Shown: positions 4,059 through 11,474 of the stretch, one piece after another | Position numbering within the stretch: the stretch's first letter is position 1 | Layout: the number at the start of each line of letters is the position of its first letter | Source of the DNA: Synechococcales cyanobacterium PMM_0085 | GTDB lineage: Bacteria > Cyanobacteriota > Cyanobacteriia > Elainellales > Elainellaceae | Direction: 5' to 3' | Assembly: GCA_949127705.1 (NCBI GenBank) | Contig: CASBQJ010000610.1 | Coordinates: forward strand, 1-11,719 | Length of the DNA: 11,719 bases | The notes under the pieces: generated by a model | What the model was told of the DNA's origin: nothing | Database searches by the model: none | Seen by the model: the letters and a program-made list of their open reading frames with translations, nothing else | Made by a program: the position numbers and the translations under genes

Positions 4059-6887
4059 ATGACAGTTTCCCTTCTTGACACTCCCGCTCTATGGCATACA
4101 GTTCCGGCAGACAAAACTCTGGAACTGCTACAAAGCGATCGCCAACTGGGTCTTAGCTCGCAGCAGATTGAGCAACGTCAGCAGACGTATGGTCTCAATG
4201 AACTGGAGGAAACAGGAGGGCGCAGTAATTTCGTCATTCTGTTAGATCAGTTCAAGAACATCATGCTGATCATGCTGATCGTGGTCGCAATCATCTCCGG
4301 CGTGATGGATCTGATCGATCTGCAAGCAGGTCAGGTCAAGTCCAACGACATCCCGTTCAAAGATACGATCGCTATTTTGGCGATCGTTTTTCTGAATGGG
4401 CTGCTGGGGTATGTGCAAGAAAGCCGCGCCGAGAAGGCGCTGGCCGCGCTGAAAAACCTATCGTCGCCGCGAGTGCGCGTCATTCGCAATGGCAAAATCC
4501 AAGAGGTCAGCTCGAAAGAGCTGGTTCCGGGCGATGTGATGCTGTTAGAGGCAGGGGTGCAAATTTCGGCCGATGGGCGACTGTTAGAAGAATCGAATCT
4601 GCAAATTCGAGAGGCCGCGCTCACGGGCGAAGCGCATGCGGTGAATAAGCAGGTTGAGGCCAATTTGCCAGCAGATACTCCGCTGGGCGATCGCATTAAC
4701 TTAGTCTACCAAGGCACCGAAGTGGTCCAAGGTCGCGCCACCGTGATTGTGACCAACACGGGCATGCGCAGCGAACTGGGTAAAATCGCCACCCTGCTGC
4801 AAGGGGTAGAATCGGAACCCACGCCGCTGCAACAGCGAATGGATCAGTTGAGCCAAGTGCTGGTGTCGGGTTCCTTGACTCTAGTTGCGGTGGTGATTAC
4901 TGGAGGGCTACTCATTTCTGGAGTAGACAAGTTCCGCGAACTGCTGGAAGTATCCCTCAGTATGGCCGTTGCGGTGGTGCCCGAAGGGTTGCCCGCCGTG
5001 ATTACCGTCACCCTGGCCCTGGGGACTCAACGCATGGTGCGACGCCAAGCCCTGATTCGCAAACTGCCTGCGGTCGAAACCCTGGGTTCAGTCACCACCA
5101 TTTGTTCTGATAAAACAGGCACTCTGACTCAAAACAAGATGGTGGTGCAGTCGATTCATACCAAATCCACCTCGCTGCAAGTGTCAGGGCATGGCTACAT
5201 TCCTGAAGGCGAATTTTTGCTGAACAATCAAGCGATCGCGGTGCGCGACAACCCCGAAGCCAACGCCCTCCTCACCGCTTGCATTCTCTGCAATGACTCT
5301 ATTTTGCAAAAAGAAAATGGAGAGTGGATGATCCTGGGTGATCCTACAGAAGGGGCGCTGCTGGTAGTTGCTACCAAATCTGGACTAGAAAGACATCGGC
5401 TCAACGATCAGCTGCTGCGCCTTGCCGAATTTCCCTTTTCCTCCGAACGCAAGCGCATGAGCGTCATCGTCAAAGATGAATCGGGCAGTCAGACTGATGA
5501 ATTTATTCCCCACGCGCTCTTGCCCACTGCCTATTCCCTGTTTTGCAAAGGGTCGCCAGAGCTGGTGCTAGAGCGGTGTCAACAAATTTCGATGGATGGC
5601 CACTCTAGCCCCCTCACCGACGATTGGCGACGTCATATTCTGGCGCAAAATGATCAGCTGGCAAGCAAGGGGCTACGGGTGCTGGGGTTTGCCTGCAAGC
5701 CTTTAGACGGGGTGCCGCCCGAAGGGTCGGATGAACAAACCGAGCGCAATTTGATTTGGCTGGGACTGGTGGATATGCTCGATGCCCCCCGCCCTGAAGT
5801 GCGTGAGGCCGTGGCACAATGCCGCTCTGCCGGGATTCGCCCGATCATGATTACCGGCGATCACCAGCTCACAGCACAGGCGATCGCCGAAGATTTGGGC
5901 ATTGCTCGGCCGGGTGATGCCGTATTGACCGGACGTGACCTAGAGCTATTTAGCCCGCAAGAGTTTGAAGAACAGGTTGAGCGGGTCAGCATTTTTGCCC
6001 GCGTTGCCCCCGAACACAAGCTCAAAATTGTGCAGGCACTCCAGCGCAACAACAAAATTGTAGCGATGACCGGTGATGGGGTGAACGATGCCCCCGCGCT
6101 CAAACAGGCCGATATTGGCATTGCCATGGGCATCACGGGTACCGATGTGAGCAAAGAAGCCAGCGACATGGTGCTATTGGATGACAACTTTGCCACCATT
6201 GTCGCAGCGGTGGAAGAAGGTCGCGTGGTGTACACTAACATCCGGCGGTTTATTAAATACATTCTGGGTTCCAACATTGGCGAAGTGCTCACCATTGCCG
6301 CCTCCCCGATTTTGGCGCTGGGCGGCGTACCGCTAACCCCGCTGCAAATTTTGTGGATGAACCTGGTGACGGATGGCTTACCGGCACTGGCGCTAGCGGT
6401 AGAACCCGCAGAGCCAAATGTGATGGACCGCCCACCCAACGACCCGAGCGAGAGCATTTTTTCGCGGGGTCTAGGGCTGTATATGATCCGGATTGGGATT
6501 GTTTTGGCGGTGATTGCGATCTCCCTCATGGTATTTGCCTACCACTACACCAAAACGGTACCGGGTGACCCTGAACGGTGGAAAACCATGGTGTTTACCA
6601 CGCTCTGTTTGGCGCAGATGGGTCACGCCATGGCCATTCGCTCCAACACGCAGCTCACCATAGAAATTAGTCCGTTTTCTAACCCCTATGTGTTAGCGGC
6701 GGTGACGCTCACTAGCTTGCTGCAACTGGCTTTAATCTATGTAGAGCCACTGCGCAACTTCTTTGGCACCCATCTGTTGAGCGTCACCGAAGTGATGATT
6801 TGTATTGGCTTCAGTGCGCTGATGTTTGTCTGGGTAGAGATGGAGAAACTGTTTGTTCGCTGGTATTTTCGGCGCAAGAAAGCGTAG
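4059..6887 (+). CDS. P2-type Ca2+-transporting P-type ATPase
   Basis: A 942-residue membrane pump expected to export Ca2+ using ATP. Visible parts in order: N-terminal cation-ATPase domain (SSQQIEQRQQTYGLNEL), M1-M2, actuator loop with TGEA at 189-192, M4 with PEGLP at 308-312, phosphorylation site DKTGT with Asp351, nucleotide-binding domain with KGSPE at 497-501, hinge TGDGVND with Asp673 and Asp677, then M5-M10. Calcium-site residues match SERCA at Glu309, Asn739 and Glu742 (M5), and Asn768, Thr771 and Asp772 (M6 NLVTDGLPA). The M8 Glu908 equivalent is Gln853, as in plasma-membrane Ca2+ pumps. It belongs to the PacL/PMA1-like bacterial group. About 20 extra residues at 474-493 are discussed under findings. 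The ATG at 4059 gives the usual N-terminus; the ribosome-binding site is weak. The gene is monocistronic by context. Substrate Ca2+ is inferred from the site residues; Mn2+ or a mixed specificity is possible. Confidence 0.92.
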   Translation: MTVSLLDTPALWHTVPADKTLELLQSDRQLGLSSQQIEQRQQTYGLNELEETGGRSNFVILLDQFKNIMLIMLIVVAIISGVMDLIDLQAGQVKSNDIPFKDTIAILAIVFLNGLLGYVQESRAEKALAALKNLSSPRVRVIRNGKIQEVSSKELVPGDVMLLEAGVQISADGRLLEESNLQIREAALTGEAHAVNKQVEANLPADTPLGDRINLVYQGTEVVQGRATVIVTNTGMRSELGKIATLLQGVESEPTPLQQRMDQLSQVLVSGSLTLVAVVITGGLLISGVDKFRELLEVSLSMAVAVVPEGLPAVITVTLALGTQRMVRRQALIRKLPAVETLGSVTTICSDKTGTLTQNKMVVQSIHTKSTSLQVSGHGYIPEGEFLLNNQAIAVRDNPEANALLTACILCNDSILQKENGEWMILGDPTEGALLVVATKSGLERHRLNDQLLRLAEFPFSSERKRMSVIVKDESGSQTDEFIPHALLPTAYSLFCKGSPELVLERCQQISMDGHSSPLTDDWRRHILAQNDQLASKGLRVLGFACKPLDGVPPEGSDEQTERNLIWLGLVDMLDAPRPEVREAVAQCRSAGIRPIMITGDHQLTAQAIAEDLGIARPGDAVLTGRDLELFSPQEFEEQVERVSIFARVAPEHKLKIVQALQRNNKIVAMTGDGVNDAPALKQADIGIAMGITGTDVSKEASDMVLLDDNFATIVAAVEEGRVVYTNIRRFIKYILGSNIGEVLTIAASPILALGGVPLTPLQILWMNLVTDGLPALALAVEPAEPNVMDRPPNDPSESIFSRGLGLYMIRIGIVLAVIAISLMVFAYHYTKTVPGDPERWKTMVFTTLCLAQMGHAMAIRSNTQLTIEISPFSNPYVLAAVTLTSLLQLALIYVEPLRNFFGTHLLSVTEVMICIGFSALMFVWVEMEKLFVRWYFRRKKA

Positions 6888-6894
6888 CGGAGTG

Positions 6895-6917
6895 GGGCGA
6901 TTTCCCTTGGATTGCCC
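6895..6917 (+). terminator. Weak hairpin after the Ca2+ ATPase
   Basis: GGGCGAT (6895-6901) and ATTGCCC (6911-6917) can form a 7-bp stem with one G-U pair and a 9-base loop, 8 bases after the stop codon. It is followed only by TTGATGG, so termination is weakly supported. Confidence 0.3.
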
Positions 6918-6950
6918 TTGATGGTTGCAAGTCATAGGGATGAATTACGT

Positions 6951-6975
6951 CAGGGCGGTTCTCGAACCGCCCCTG
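6951..6975. repeat. Intergenic GC-rich palindrome, cyanobacterial dispersed-repeat type
   Basis: CAGGGCGGTTC and CGAACCGCCCCTG form a near-perfect inverted repeat with one bulged G. It resembles the GTAGGGGCGG...CCGCCCCTAC palindromes scattered in cyanobacterial genomes. It sits 47 bases upstream of recF and may also act as a terminator for the ATPase transcript. Confidence 0.5.
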
Positions 6976-7021
6976 CCTGTAGAATAGAGAATCCTGCTGC
7001 CGATTCCGCCTTACCCCCTGA

Positions 7022-8170
7022 ATGTTTCTCAAATCCCTGCATCTGCGGCAATTTCGCAACTATCGGGATCAGGTGGTGAGCTTTGTCGCGCCTAAAACGA
7101 TCCTGGTGGGAGACAATGCTCAGGGGAAGTCGAACCTGTTGGAAGCGGTAGAATTGCTGGCCACCTTGCAGTCGCATCGGACAAGCCGCGATCGCGACCT
7201 CGTGCAAGATGGCAGCGCCGAAAGCCGGATTATGGCAACGCTAGAACACGCCATGGGTACGGTTGACTTGGCAATGACGCTCCGCAGCAGTGGACGGCGC
7301 AGCGTTGCCGTGAATGGCCAAACCTTGCGGCGGCAGCTAGACTTTTTGGGCACCCTCAGTGCGGTAGAATTCTCTAGCCTCGATTTGGAACTAGTGCGGG
7401 GCGGTCCCGGCTATCGGCGCGCCTGGATCGATACACTGCTGGTGCAGCTAGAGCCAGTTTATGCCCACATTTTGCAGCAATATGGCCTGGTGCTGCGGCA
7501 GCGAAATGCGCTCTTGAAACAGCGACACAGTAAATCTACTCCGGCGATAGGCGCTCCGCACCGGCAAACCACCGCCCCCGACCCGATGCAGCTAGCCGCC
7601 TGGGATGCGCAACTGGCAGCCTTAGGGACCCGCGTCATTCGCCGCCGAGCCAGAGCCATCAATCGCATTGCGTCGCTAGCAGAATTTTGGCACCGAGAAA
7701 TTAGCAATAGCAGTGAAACCTTAGTGGTGCAATATCTGCCCAACGTGCCGCTAGAGCAAGATGATCCAGCCCAAATTCAACAGGCATTTCTGAGCAAAAT
7801 TCAGCAGCGGGCGATCGCCGAACAAATGCAGGGCACCACGCTGGTGGGTCCCCATCGCGATGAAATTGGCTTCACCATTAACCAAACGCCAGCGCGCCAA
7901 TATGGCTCTCAAGGGCAGCAGCGAACGCTGGTGCTGGCGCTAAAGCTGGCCGAACTGAAGCTAATCGAAGCGGTAATTGGCGAACCCCCGCTGCTACTGC
8001 TAGACGATGTGCTAGCCGAACTCGATCCCAAACGGCAGCGCAAACTGCTAGAAACGATTCAAGATCGATTTCAAACCCTCATTACCACCACCCATCTGGA
8101 TTCATTTGATGCCCAATGGTTGCGGTCGTCGCATGTCTTGCAGGTGCAGGAGGGACGGGTGGAAGGATAG
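7022..8170 (+). CDS. recF: DNA replication and repair protein RecF
   Basis: RecF is an SMC-like ATPase that, with RecO and RecR, loads RecA at single-strand gaps and helps stalled forks recover. The 382-residue length is typical. The start LKSLHLRQFRNYRD is the family signature. Walker A is GDNAQGKSN (30-38), followed by LLEAVELLATLQSHR. GPHRDEIGF begins at about residue 276, the ABC-type signature SQGQQR lies at 296-301, Walker B LLLLDDVLAELD spans 324-335, and TTTH gives the late switch histidine. A low-complexity linker (about 170-185, SKSTPAIGAPHRQTTAPDP) interrupts the arm region and looks like a lineage-specific loop. The ATG at 7022 places FLKSLHLRQF at the exact N-terminus. It does not sit beside dnaA/dnaN, as is usual in cyanobacteria. 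It is convergent with bioB across 52 bases. Confidence 0.95.
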   Translation: MFLKSLHLRQFRNYRDQVVSFVAPKTILVGDNAQGKSNLLEAVELLATLQSHRTSRDRDLVQDGSAESRIMATLEHAMGTVDLAMTLRSSGRRSVAVNGQTLRRQLDFLGTLSAVEFSSLDLELVRGGPGYRRAWIDTLLVQLEPVYAHILQQYGLVLRQRNALLKQRHSKSTPAIGAPHRQTTAPDPMQLAAWDAQLAALGTRVIRRRARAINRIASLAEFWHREISNSSETLVVQYLPNVPLEQDDPAQIQQAFLSKIQQRAIAEQMQGTTLVGPHRDEIGFTINQTPARQYGSQGQQRTLVLALKLAELKLIEAVIGEPPLLLLDDVLAELDPKRQRKLLETIQDRFQTLITTTHLDSFDAQWLRSSHVLQVQEGRVEG

Positions 8171-8222
8171 ACGCGATGAATTGCGTTATAGGGGGCATCG
8201 GGTTTACGGGATGCATCCAGCC
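8171..8222. terminator. Short convergent spacer with two small dyads
   Basis: Between the recF and bioB stops lie ACGCGAT/ATTGCGT (8171-8186, 2-base loop, one G-U pair) and the palindrome GGATGCATCC (8209-8218), part of a possible GCATC/GATGC stem from 8195. Either could help terminate the convergent transcripts. Neither has a T-run. Confidence 0.3.
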
Positions 8223-9170
8223 CTAATTGGCTCGTGCGCCAATGTCTTGGAGCAGCTGGCGATCGCCGTCTCGTTCGGGGTTGGGGGTGGTCAGCAATGT
8301 GTCGCCGTAGAAAATGGAGTTGGCTCCGGCCATAAAGCAGAGAACTTGAGCCTCGCGGCTGAGCTGGCTGCGTCCGGCACTGAGGCGGACGCGGGTGTTG
8401 GGCATGAGGATGCGGGCAGTGGCGCACATCCGCACTAGGTCAATCGGGTCGATGGGGGGCTGGTCTGCCAAAGGGGTGCCGGCTTGGGCAACCAGGGCAT
8501 TGATCGGGACACTTTCGGGATGGGGGGTGAGGGTGGCCAGCACTTCCAACATCCGGGCGCGATCGCGGTTGGTTTCGCCCATGCCAATAATGCCGCCGCA
8601 GCAAACGGTAATGCCCGCCCGCCTTACGCAGTCGAGAGTTTTGAGGCGATCGCCATAGGTGCGAGTTGAGATCACCTGGTCGTAGAATTCTGGACTAGTA
8701 TCCAAATTGTGATTGTAGGCCGTCAGCCCAGCGGCGGCAAGGCGCAGCGCCTGGGCATCGGTCAACATCCCAGCAGTCACGCAGGCTTCCATCCCCAGCG
8801 ATCGCACGCCTGTGACCATCGCCAACATGTCATCAAACGCCGCTCCGTCGCGAATTTCGCGCCAAGCCCAGCCCATACAAAATCGCGTTGCCCCTAGCCC
8901 TTGGGCGCGCCGCGCCGACTCCAATACTTGATTTACAGGTAAGATCGGCTGTTTTTCTACCGACGTTTCATAGTGCGCCGACTGCGGGCAATAGGCGCAG
9001 TTCTCGCCGCAGCCTCCCGTCTTCACGCTCAGCAGCGTTGCTAGTTGAATGCTGTTGGGGTCATTGTAGCGGCGATGCACCGTTTGAGCCTGATAAACCA
9101 GATCTAGCAGCGGCAGTTGCAGCAGGTCTAAAATTTCGTCGGTAGTCCAGTCGTAGCGAATATCTGACAT
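8223..9170 (-). CDS. bioB: Biotin synthase, radical SAM
   Basis: BioB inserts sulfur into dethiobiotin in the last step of biotin synthesis, using a radical-SAM [4Fe-4S] cluster and a sacrificial [2Fe-2S] cluster. From the ATG at 9170 the protein is 315 residues. The CxxxCxxC motif is Cys54, Cys58 and Cys61 in KTGGCGENCAYCPQS. The [2Fe-2S] ligands are Cys98 (RFCMGWAW), Cys130 (EACVTAGML), Cys190 (TVCCGGIIG) and Arg262 (VRLSAGR), almost the same numbers as in E. coli BioB (53/57/60, 97, 128, 188, 260). YNHNLDTSPEFY and VPINALV are further family signatures. I prefer 9170 over the in-frame ATG at 9209 because of this numbering match and because DIRYDW starts the conserved region; neither start has a clear ribosome-binding site. 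The C-terminus ends soon after LLTTPNPERD, shorter than E. coli. No other bio genes are near. Confidence 0.95.
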   Translation of the reverse strand: MSDIRYDWTTDEILDLLQLPLLDLVYQAQTVHRRYNDPNSIQLATLLSVKTGGCGENCAYCPQSAHYETSVEKQPILPVNQVLESARRAQGLGATRFCMGWAWREIRDGAAFDDMLAMVTGVRSLGMEACVTAGMLTDAQALRLAAAGLTAYNHNLDTSPEFYDQVISTRTYGDRLKTLDCVRRAGITVCCGGIIGMGETNRDRARMLEVLATLTPHPESVPINALVAQAGTPLADQPPIDPIDLVRMCATARILMPNTRVRLSAGRSQLSREAQVLCFMAGANSIFYGDTLLTTPNPERDGDRQLLQDIGARAN

Positions 9171-9235
9171 GAGAAGGGCGTGGTAGAGAGAGGGCGCGTC
9201 TTGCAACATTAGATCATAGCGCCAGAATTAAGTAA

Positions 9236-9276
9236 GTTTTGAATTTTGAGTTAACCATCCACCTCAAAAATCAAAC
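9236..9276. terminator. AT-rich inverted repeat related to the 2684-2730 hairpin
   Basis: GTTTTGAATTTTGAGTT (9236-9252) is an imperfect complement of ACCTCAAAAATCAAAC (9261-9276), with an 8-base loop. It shares the TTTTGAGTT unit with the hairpin at 2684-2730. It lies in the bioB 5' region, downstream of the acyltransferase gene on the same strand, so it may terminate that transcript. Confidence 0.45.
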
Positions 9277-9296
9277 AGCAACCCCCATCCTGGTAG

Positions 9297-9317
9297 GGAC
9301 ATGGCAGTGCCATGTCC
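9297..9317. repeat. Palindrome GGACATGGCA-G-TGCCATGTCC
   Basis: Two perfect 10-base arms surround a single G. With the preceding GGTAG it matches the GTAGGGACATGGCAGTGCCA type of small dispersed palindrome common in cyanobacterial intergenic regions. It is probably a non-autonomous repeat, not a specific operator. Confidence 0.55.
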
Positions 9318-9352
9318 TCCGCCACGCCGCCCTATGCCATGCCGCCCCCCAC

Positions 9353-9374
9353 ACAAGGGGCTTAAGCCCCTTGT
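9353..9374. repeat. Perfect 22-base palindrome with ACAAGGGGCTT arms
   Basis: ACAAGGGGCTT at 9353-9363 is followed directly by its exact complement to 9374, with no loop. The same kind of AAGGGG-TTAA-CCCCTT palindrome recurs between genes in filamentous cyanobacteria. It begins 32 bases downstream of the acyltransferase stop. The rest of the 9171-9405 spacer holds no gene that I can recognise. Confidence 0.55.
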
Positions 9375-9405
9375 TCAAAGATGGGCAAACTGCCGCCGTG
9401 CAGTA

Positions 9406-10584
9406 CTAGGACGACTGTTTAAAGGGAATATCCTGATTGATTGCCTCAATTTCCTGCTGCTCCATCTCGTTAATTTCACGGATGTAAGTTTGTAATATTT
9501 GGGACAAGCGCGGGTTGTAGAATCGATGCAGCGAATGATTAGGCGCAGCCGGAAAGCCCCGTCGCTTTTTGTGGCGACCGCCTGCTCCAGGGTCAAACGT
9601 TTCAATGCCGTTGGCGATCGCCCATTCAATTGGGGTGTAGTAGCAGGCATCAAAGTGCAGGCTGTCAAAATCTTGGGTAGCACCCCAGTAGCGCCCGTAT
9701 AAATTTTTACCTTTAGTGAAGCAAATCGACATCCCCATCGGCTGGCCGGGGTTCTCGTCGCTGTAGGCGGCGACCAAGAGCGTGCGATCGCTATAGTTTG
9801 GCGCTAGCTGCTCAAAAAATTGGGGGGTGAGATATTTGCTGCCCCACCAGCCAAATTTGTCGCAAGTGTCGGCGTAAAACACATACATTTGAGCGAGCAG
9901 CTCTGGGGAAATATCGGCTCCCGTGTGAATTTTTAGCGTCAAACCTGCTTCGGCAACCGCCTTGCGTTCGCGTTTGATGTTGCGGCGCTGATTGGCATTA
10001 AACGCACCCAAATAATCATCAAACGTTTTAAATGCTTGATTCTGCCAGATAAAACTATGGTGCAGCCAGCGCGTAAATCCATGGTTTTCCATCCGCGATC
10101 GCCACGCTGGATCGGTATACAAAAAATTGCAGCCCGATATTTTGTTGCGCGTACAAAAGTGGTCAATCGCCCCCACCATTAGCTCTGTTAACTCGTCTTC
10201 ATCTTCCCCCGGTGCCATCAAAAATCGATAGCCCGCCGCCGGCGTAAACGGCGACATTCCCAGCATTTTTGGATAGTACTGAACGCCCAGCCGTTCGGCT
10301 AGTTCGGCCCACTGCTGGTCAAACACAAACTCACCGTAGCTGTGCCCCTTGAGGTACAGCGGCGCGGCTGCAATCAGCGATCGATCGCGCCACACGGCCA
10401 AATGGTTTGGCATCCAGCCCGTTTTGGGTGAGACACTCCCCGAGCGTTCCATCGTGTGCAGCCACTCCCATTCAAAAAACGGCGTATCGAGCGGCAGTGC
10501 CAGCGCATCCCATTCAGCTTGGGGAATTTCGGCGATCGCATTAACCCAACTGACAGAGTAACGGGGGCGGAGTTGTTCGACCAT
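9406..10584 (-). CDS. FemAB-like GNAT-superfamily acyltransferase (DUF482/PF04339 type)
   Basis: A 392-residue cytoplasmic protein. TPFFEWEWLHTMERSGSV near the N-terminus, then NHLAVWRDRSLIAAAPLYLK, KGHSYGEFVFDQQWA, an LTLKIH strand after the NANQRRNIKRERK basic segment, FGWWGSKYLTPQFFEQL, and late LYGRYWGA, FDACYYTPIEWAI and DPGAGGRHKKRRGF are the conserved stretches of the family often annotated as peptidoglycan biosynthesis/recognition or GNAT family N-acetyltransferase. These have two GNAT folds like FemA/FemB, which add amino acids to peptidoglycan precursors from aminoacyl-tRNA; the substrate of this bacterial subgroup is not established. No signal peptide or membrane segment is visible. 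The ATG at 10584 has no clear ribosome-binding site. It follows the reductase gene on the same strand, but a strong hairpin lies between, so it is probably a separate transcript. Confidence 0.85.
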   Translation of the reverse strand: MVEQLRPRYSVSWVNAIAEIPQAEWDALALPLDTPFFEWEWLHTMERSGSVSPKTGWMPNHLAVWRDRSLIAAAPLYLKGHSYGEFVFDQQWAELAERLGVQYYPKMLGMSPFTPAAGYRFLMAPGEDEDELTELMVGAIDHFCTRNKISGCNFLYTDPAWRSRMENHGFTRWLHHSFIWQNQAFKTFDDYLGAFNANQRRNIKRERKAVAEAGLTLKIHTGADISPELLAQMYVFYADTCDKFGWWGSKYLTPQFFEQLAPNYSDRTLLVAAYSDENPGQPMGMSICFTKGKNLYGRYWGATQDFDSLHFDACYYTPIEWAIANGIETFDPGAGGRHKKRRGFPAAPNHSLHRFYNPRLSQILQTYIREINEMEQQEIEAINQDIPFKQSS

Positions 10585-10615
10585 GCAGGGGAAAGGGGAG
10601 ACAGTTTTCTAAACG

Positions 10616-10670
10616 TGAGGTTTATTTTTTGAAAGGTTTGCTCAGCGCACCTTTCAAAAAATAAACCTCA
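10616..10670. terminator. Perfect 22-bp stem hairpin between the reductase and acyltransferase genes
   Basis: TGAGGTTTATTTTTTGAAAG begins a 22-base arm at 10616-10637. Its exact complement is at 10649-10670, with an 11-base loop TTGCTCAGCGC. It begins 14 bases past the reductase stop (minus strand) and ends 31 bases upstream of the acyltransferase start. It most likely terminates the upstream transcript, although no separate T-run follows. The fully matched arms suggest a young or selected repeat. Confidence 0.65.
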
Positions 10671-10683
10671 TCCCTAGGGTAAA

Positions 10684-11424
10684 TCAATCCTCCAATCTGT
10701 GCAGGCGATAGTGCAGAAAAACTTCGTGGGCGATCGCCGCTACGGAGAGCAATTCTAGACGGGGTGCCGCGTCGGATAAGTAGCCGCTGCCTCCAATGGG
10801 GGTGGGGGCATGTTGGCCACCGAGCAAGAGAGGGCAGACGGTAAGCCATAGTTCATCAACGGCATCGATCGCCAGCAGTGAGGCTACTAGCTCACCCCCC
10901 CCCGCCACAACTAGGCGGCGCAGTCCGGCGGCCTGAAGCTGCGTTAGGGCGGCTTGCATGTCTAGCCCTGTAGCGAGTTCTGTATCGGGTTCTGTATCGG
11001 GTTCTGTATCGGTAAGGGGTACGCTCACAATGTGCTCAAAGGCAGCGGTATTGGCAGCGGTATTGGCCCAGTGCTGTGCTCCGGTTGGAGTGGTCAACAG
11101 CCAGCGGGGCACGCTCTGGCTAAAGAAGCGGTAGGTTGGGTCAAGTTGGGCAGTCGCTGAGCAAACGATTTGGATGGGCTGCGGGGGCTGTCCCTGCTGC
11201 TGCCGCTGTTGGAGCAGTGCGGGGCTAGAAACGGGCAAGGTGGTGCCATAGGCGCGCAGGGTGCCCGCTCCGAACAGCACGCCGTCGGCATGGGCAATTT
11301 GCTGCTCTAGGTGGGCTTTGTCGGCGGCAGAGCCAAATCGAGCCGGCGATCGCTGCTGATCAGCAATTTTGCCATCGGCACTCATGGCTAACACCACTGT
11401 CGTATGGGGTCGGATCGGTGTCAT
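10684..11424 (-). CDS. Stand-alone RibD C-terminal (DHFR-like) reductase
   Basis: From the ATG at 11424 this is a 246-residue NADPH-dependent reductase of the RibD_C/DHFR-like fold. Signatures are TTVVLAMSADGKIAD (8-22), the substrate-side segment ADGVLFGAGTLRAYGTTLP (46-64), the glycine-rich nucleotide loop LVVAGGGELVASLL, and the final DELWLTVCPLLLGGQHAPTP then HEVFLHYR. It lacks the RibD zinc deaminase domain. Members reduce 5-amino-6-ribosylamino-uracil phosphate in riboflavin synthesis or act on unknown pyrimidine or pterin substrates; which applies here is not shown. A TTG start at 11472 would add 16 residues without family character, so I reject it. Two in-frame 12-bp duplications (DTEPDTEPDTE at about 138-149; NTAANTAA at 121-128) enlarge a middle loop, and a run of nine G encodes the GGG of the nucleotide loop. 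It starts 50 bases after the RTX-type gene. Confidence 0.85.
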   Translation of the reverse strand: MTPIRPHTTVVLAMSADGKIADQQRSPARFGSAADKAHLEQQIAHADGVLFGAGTLRAYGTTLPVSSPALLQQRQQQGQPPQPIQIVCSATAQLDPTYRFFSQSVPRWLLTTPTGAQHWANTAANTAAFEHIVSVPLTDTEPDTEPDTELATGLDMQAALTQLQAAGLRRLVVAGGGELVASLLAIDAVDELWLTVCPLLLGGQHAPTPIGGSGYLSDAAPRLELLSVAAIAHEVFLHYRLHRLED

Positions 11425-11474
11425 GATGTCATTTATCGCGAAATTTCGGTCGAATGCCGTGAGAGGTGACAATG

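Noticed and set aside
5861..6529. 222-residue antisense open frame within the ATPase gene
   Set aside because: It is Ser/Thr/Ala-rich, lacks family features and mirrors highly conserved ATPase codons, so it is a shadow frame.
9171..9405. Biotin repressor (BirA) operator or riboswitch in front of bioB
   Set aside because: The palindromes present match generic dispersed cyanobacterial repeats. I see no TTGTAAAC-type BirA half-sites and no known riboswitch core.
11041..11064. CRISPR-like repeats
   Set aside because: The units are 12 bp, directly tandem without spacers, and translate in frame inside a gene. No array occurs anywhere in the window.
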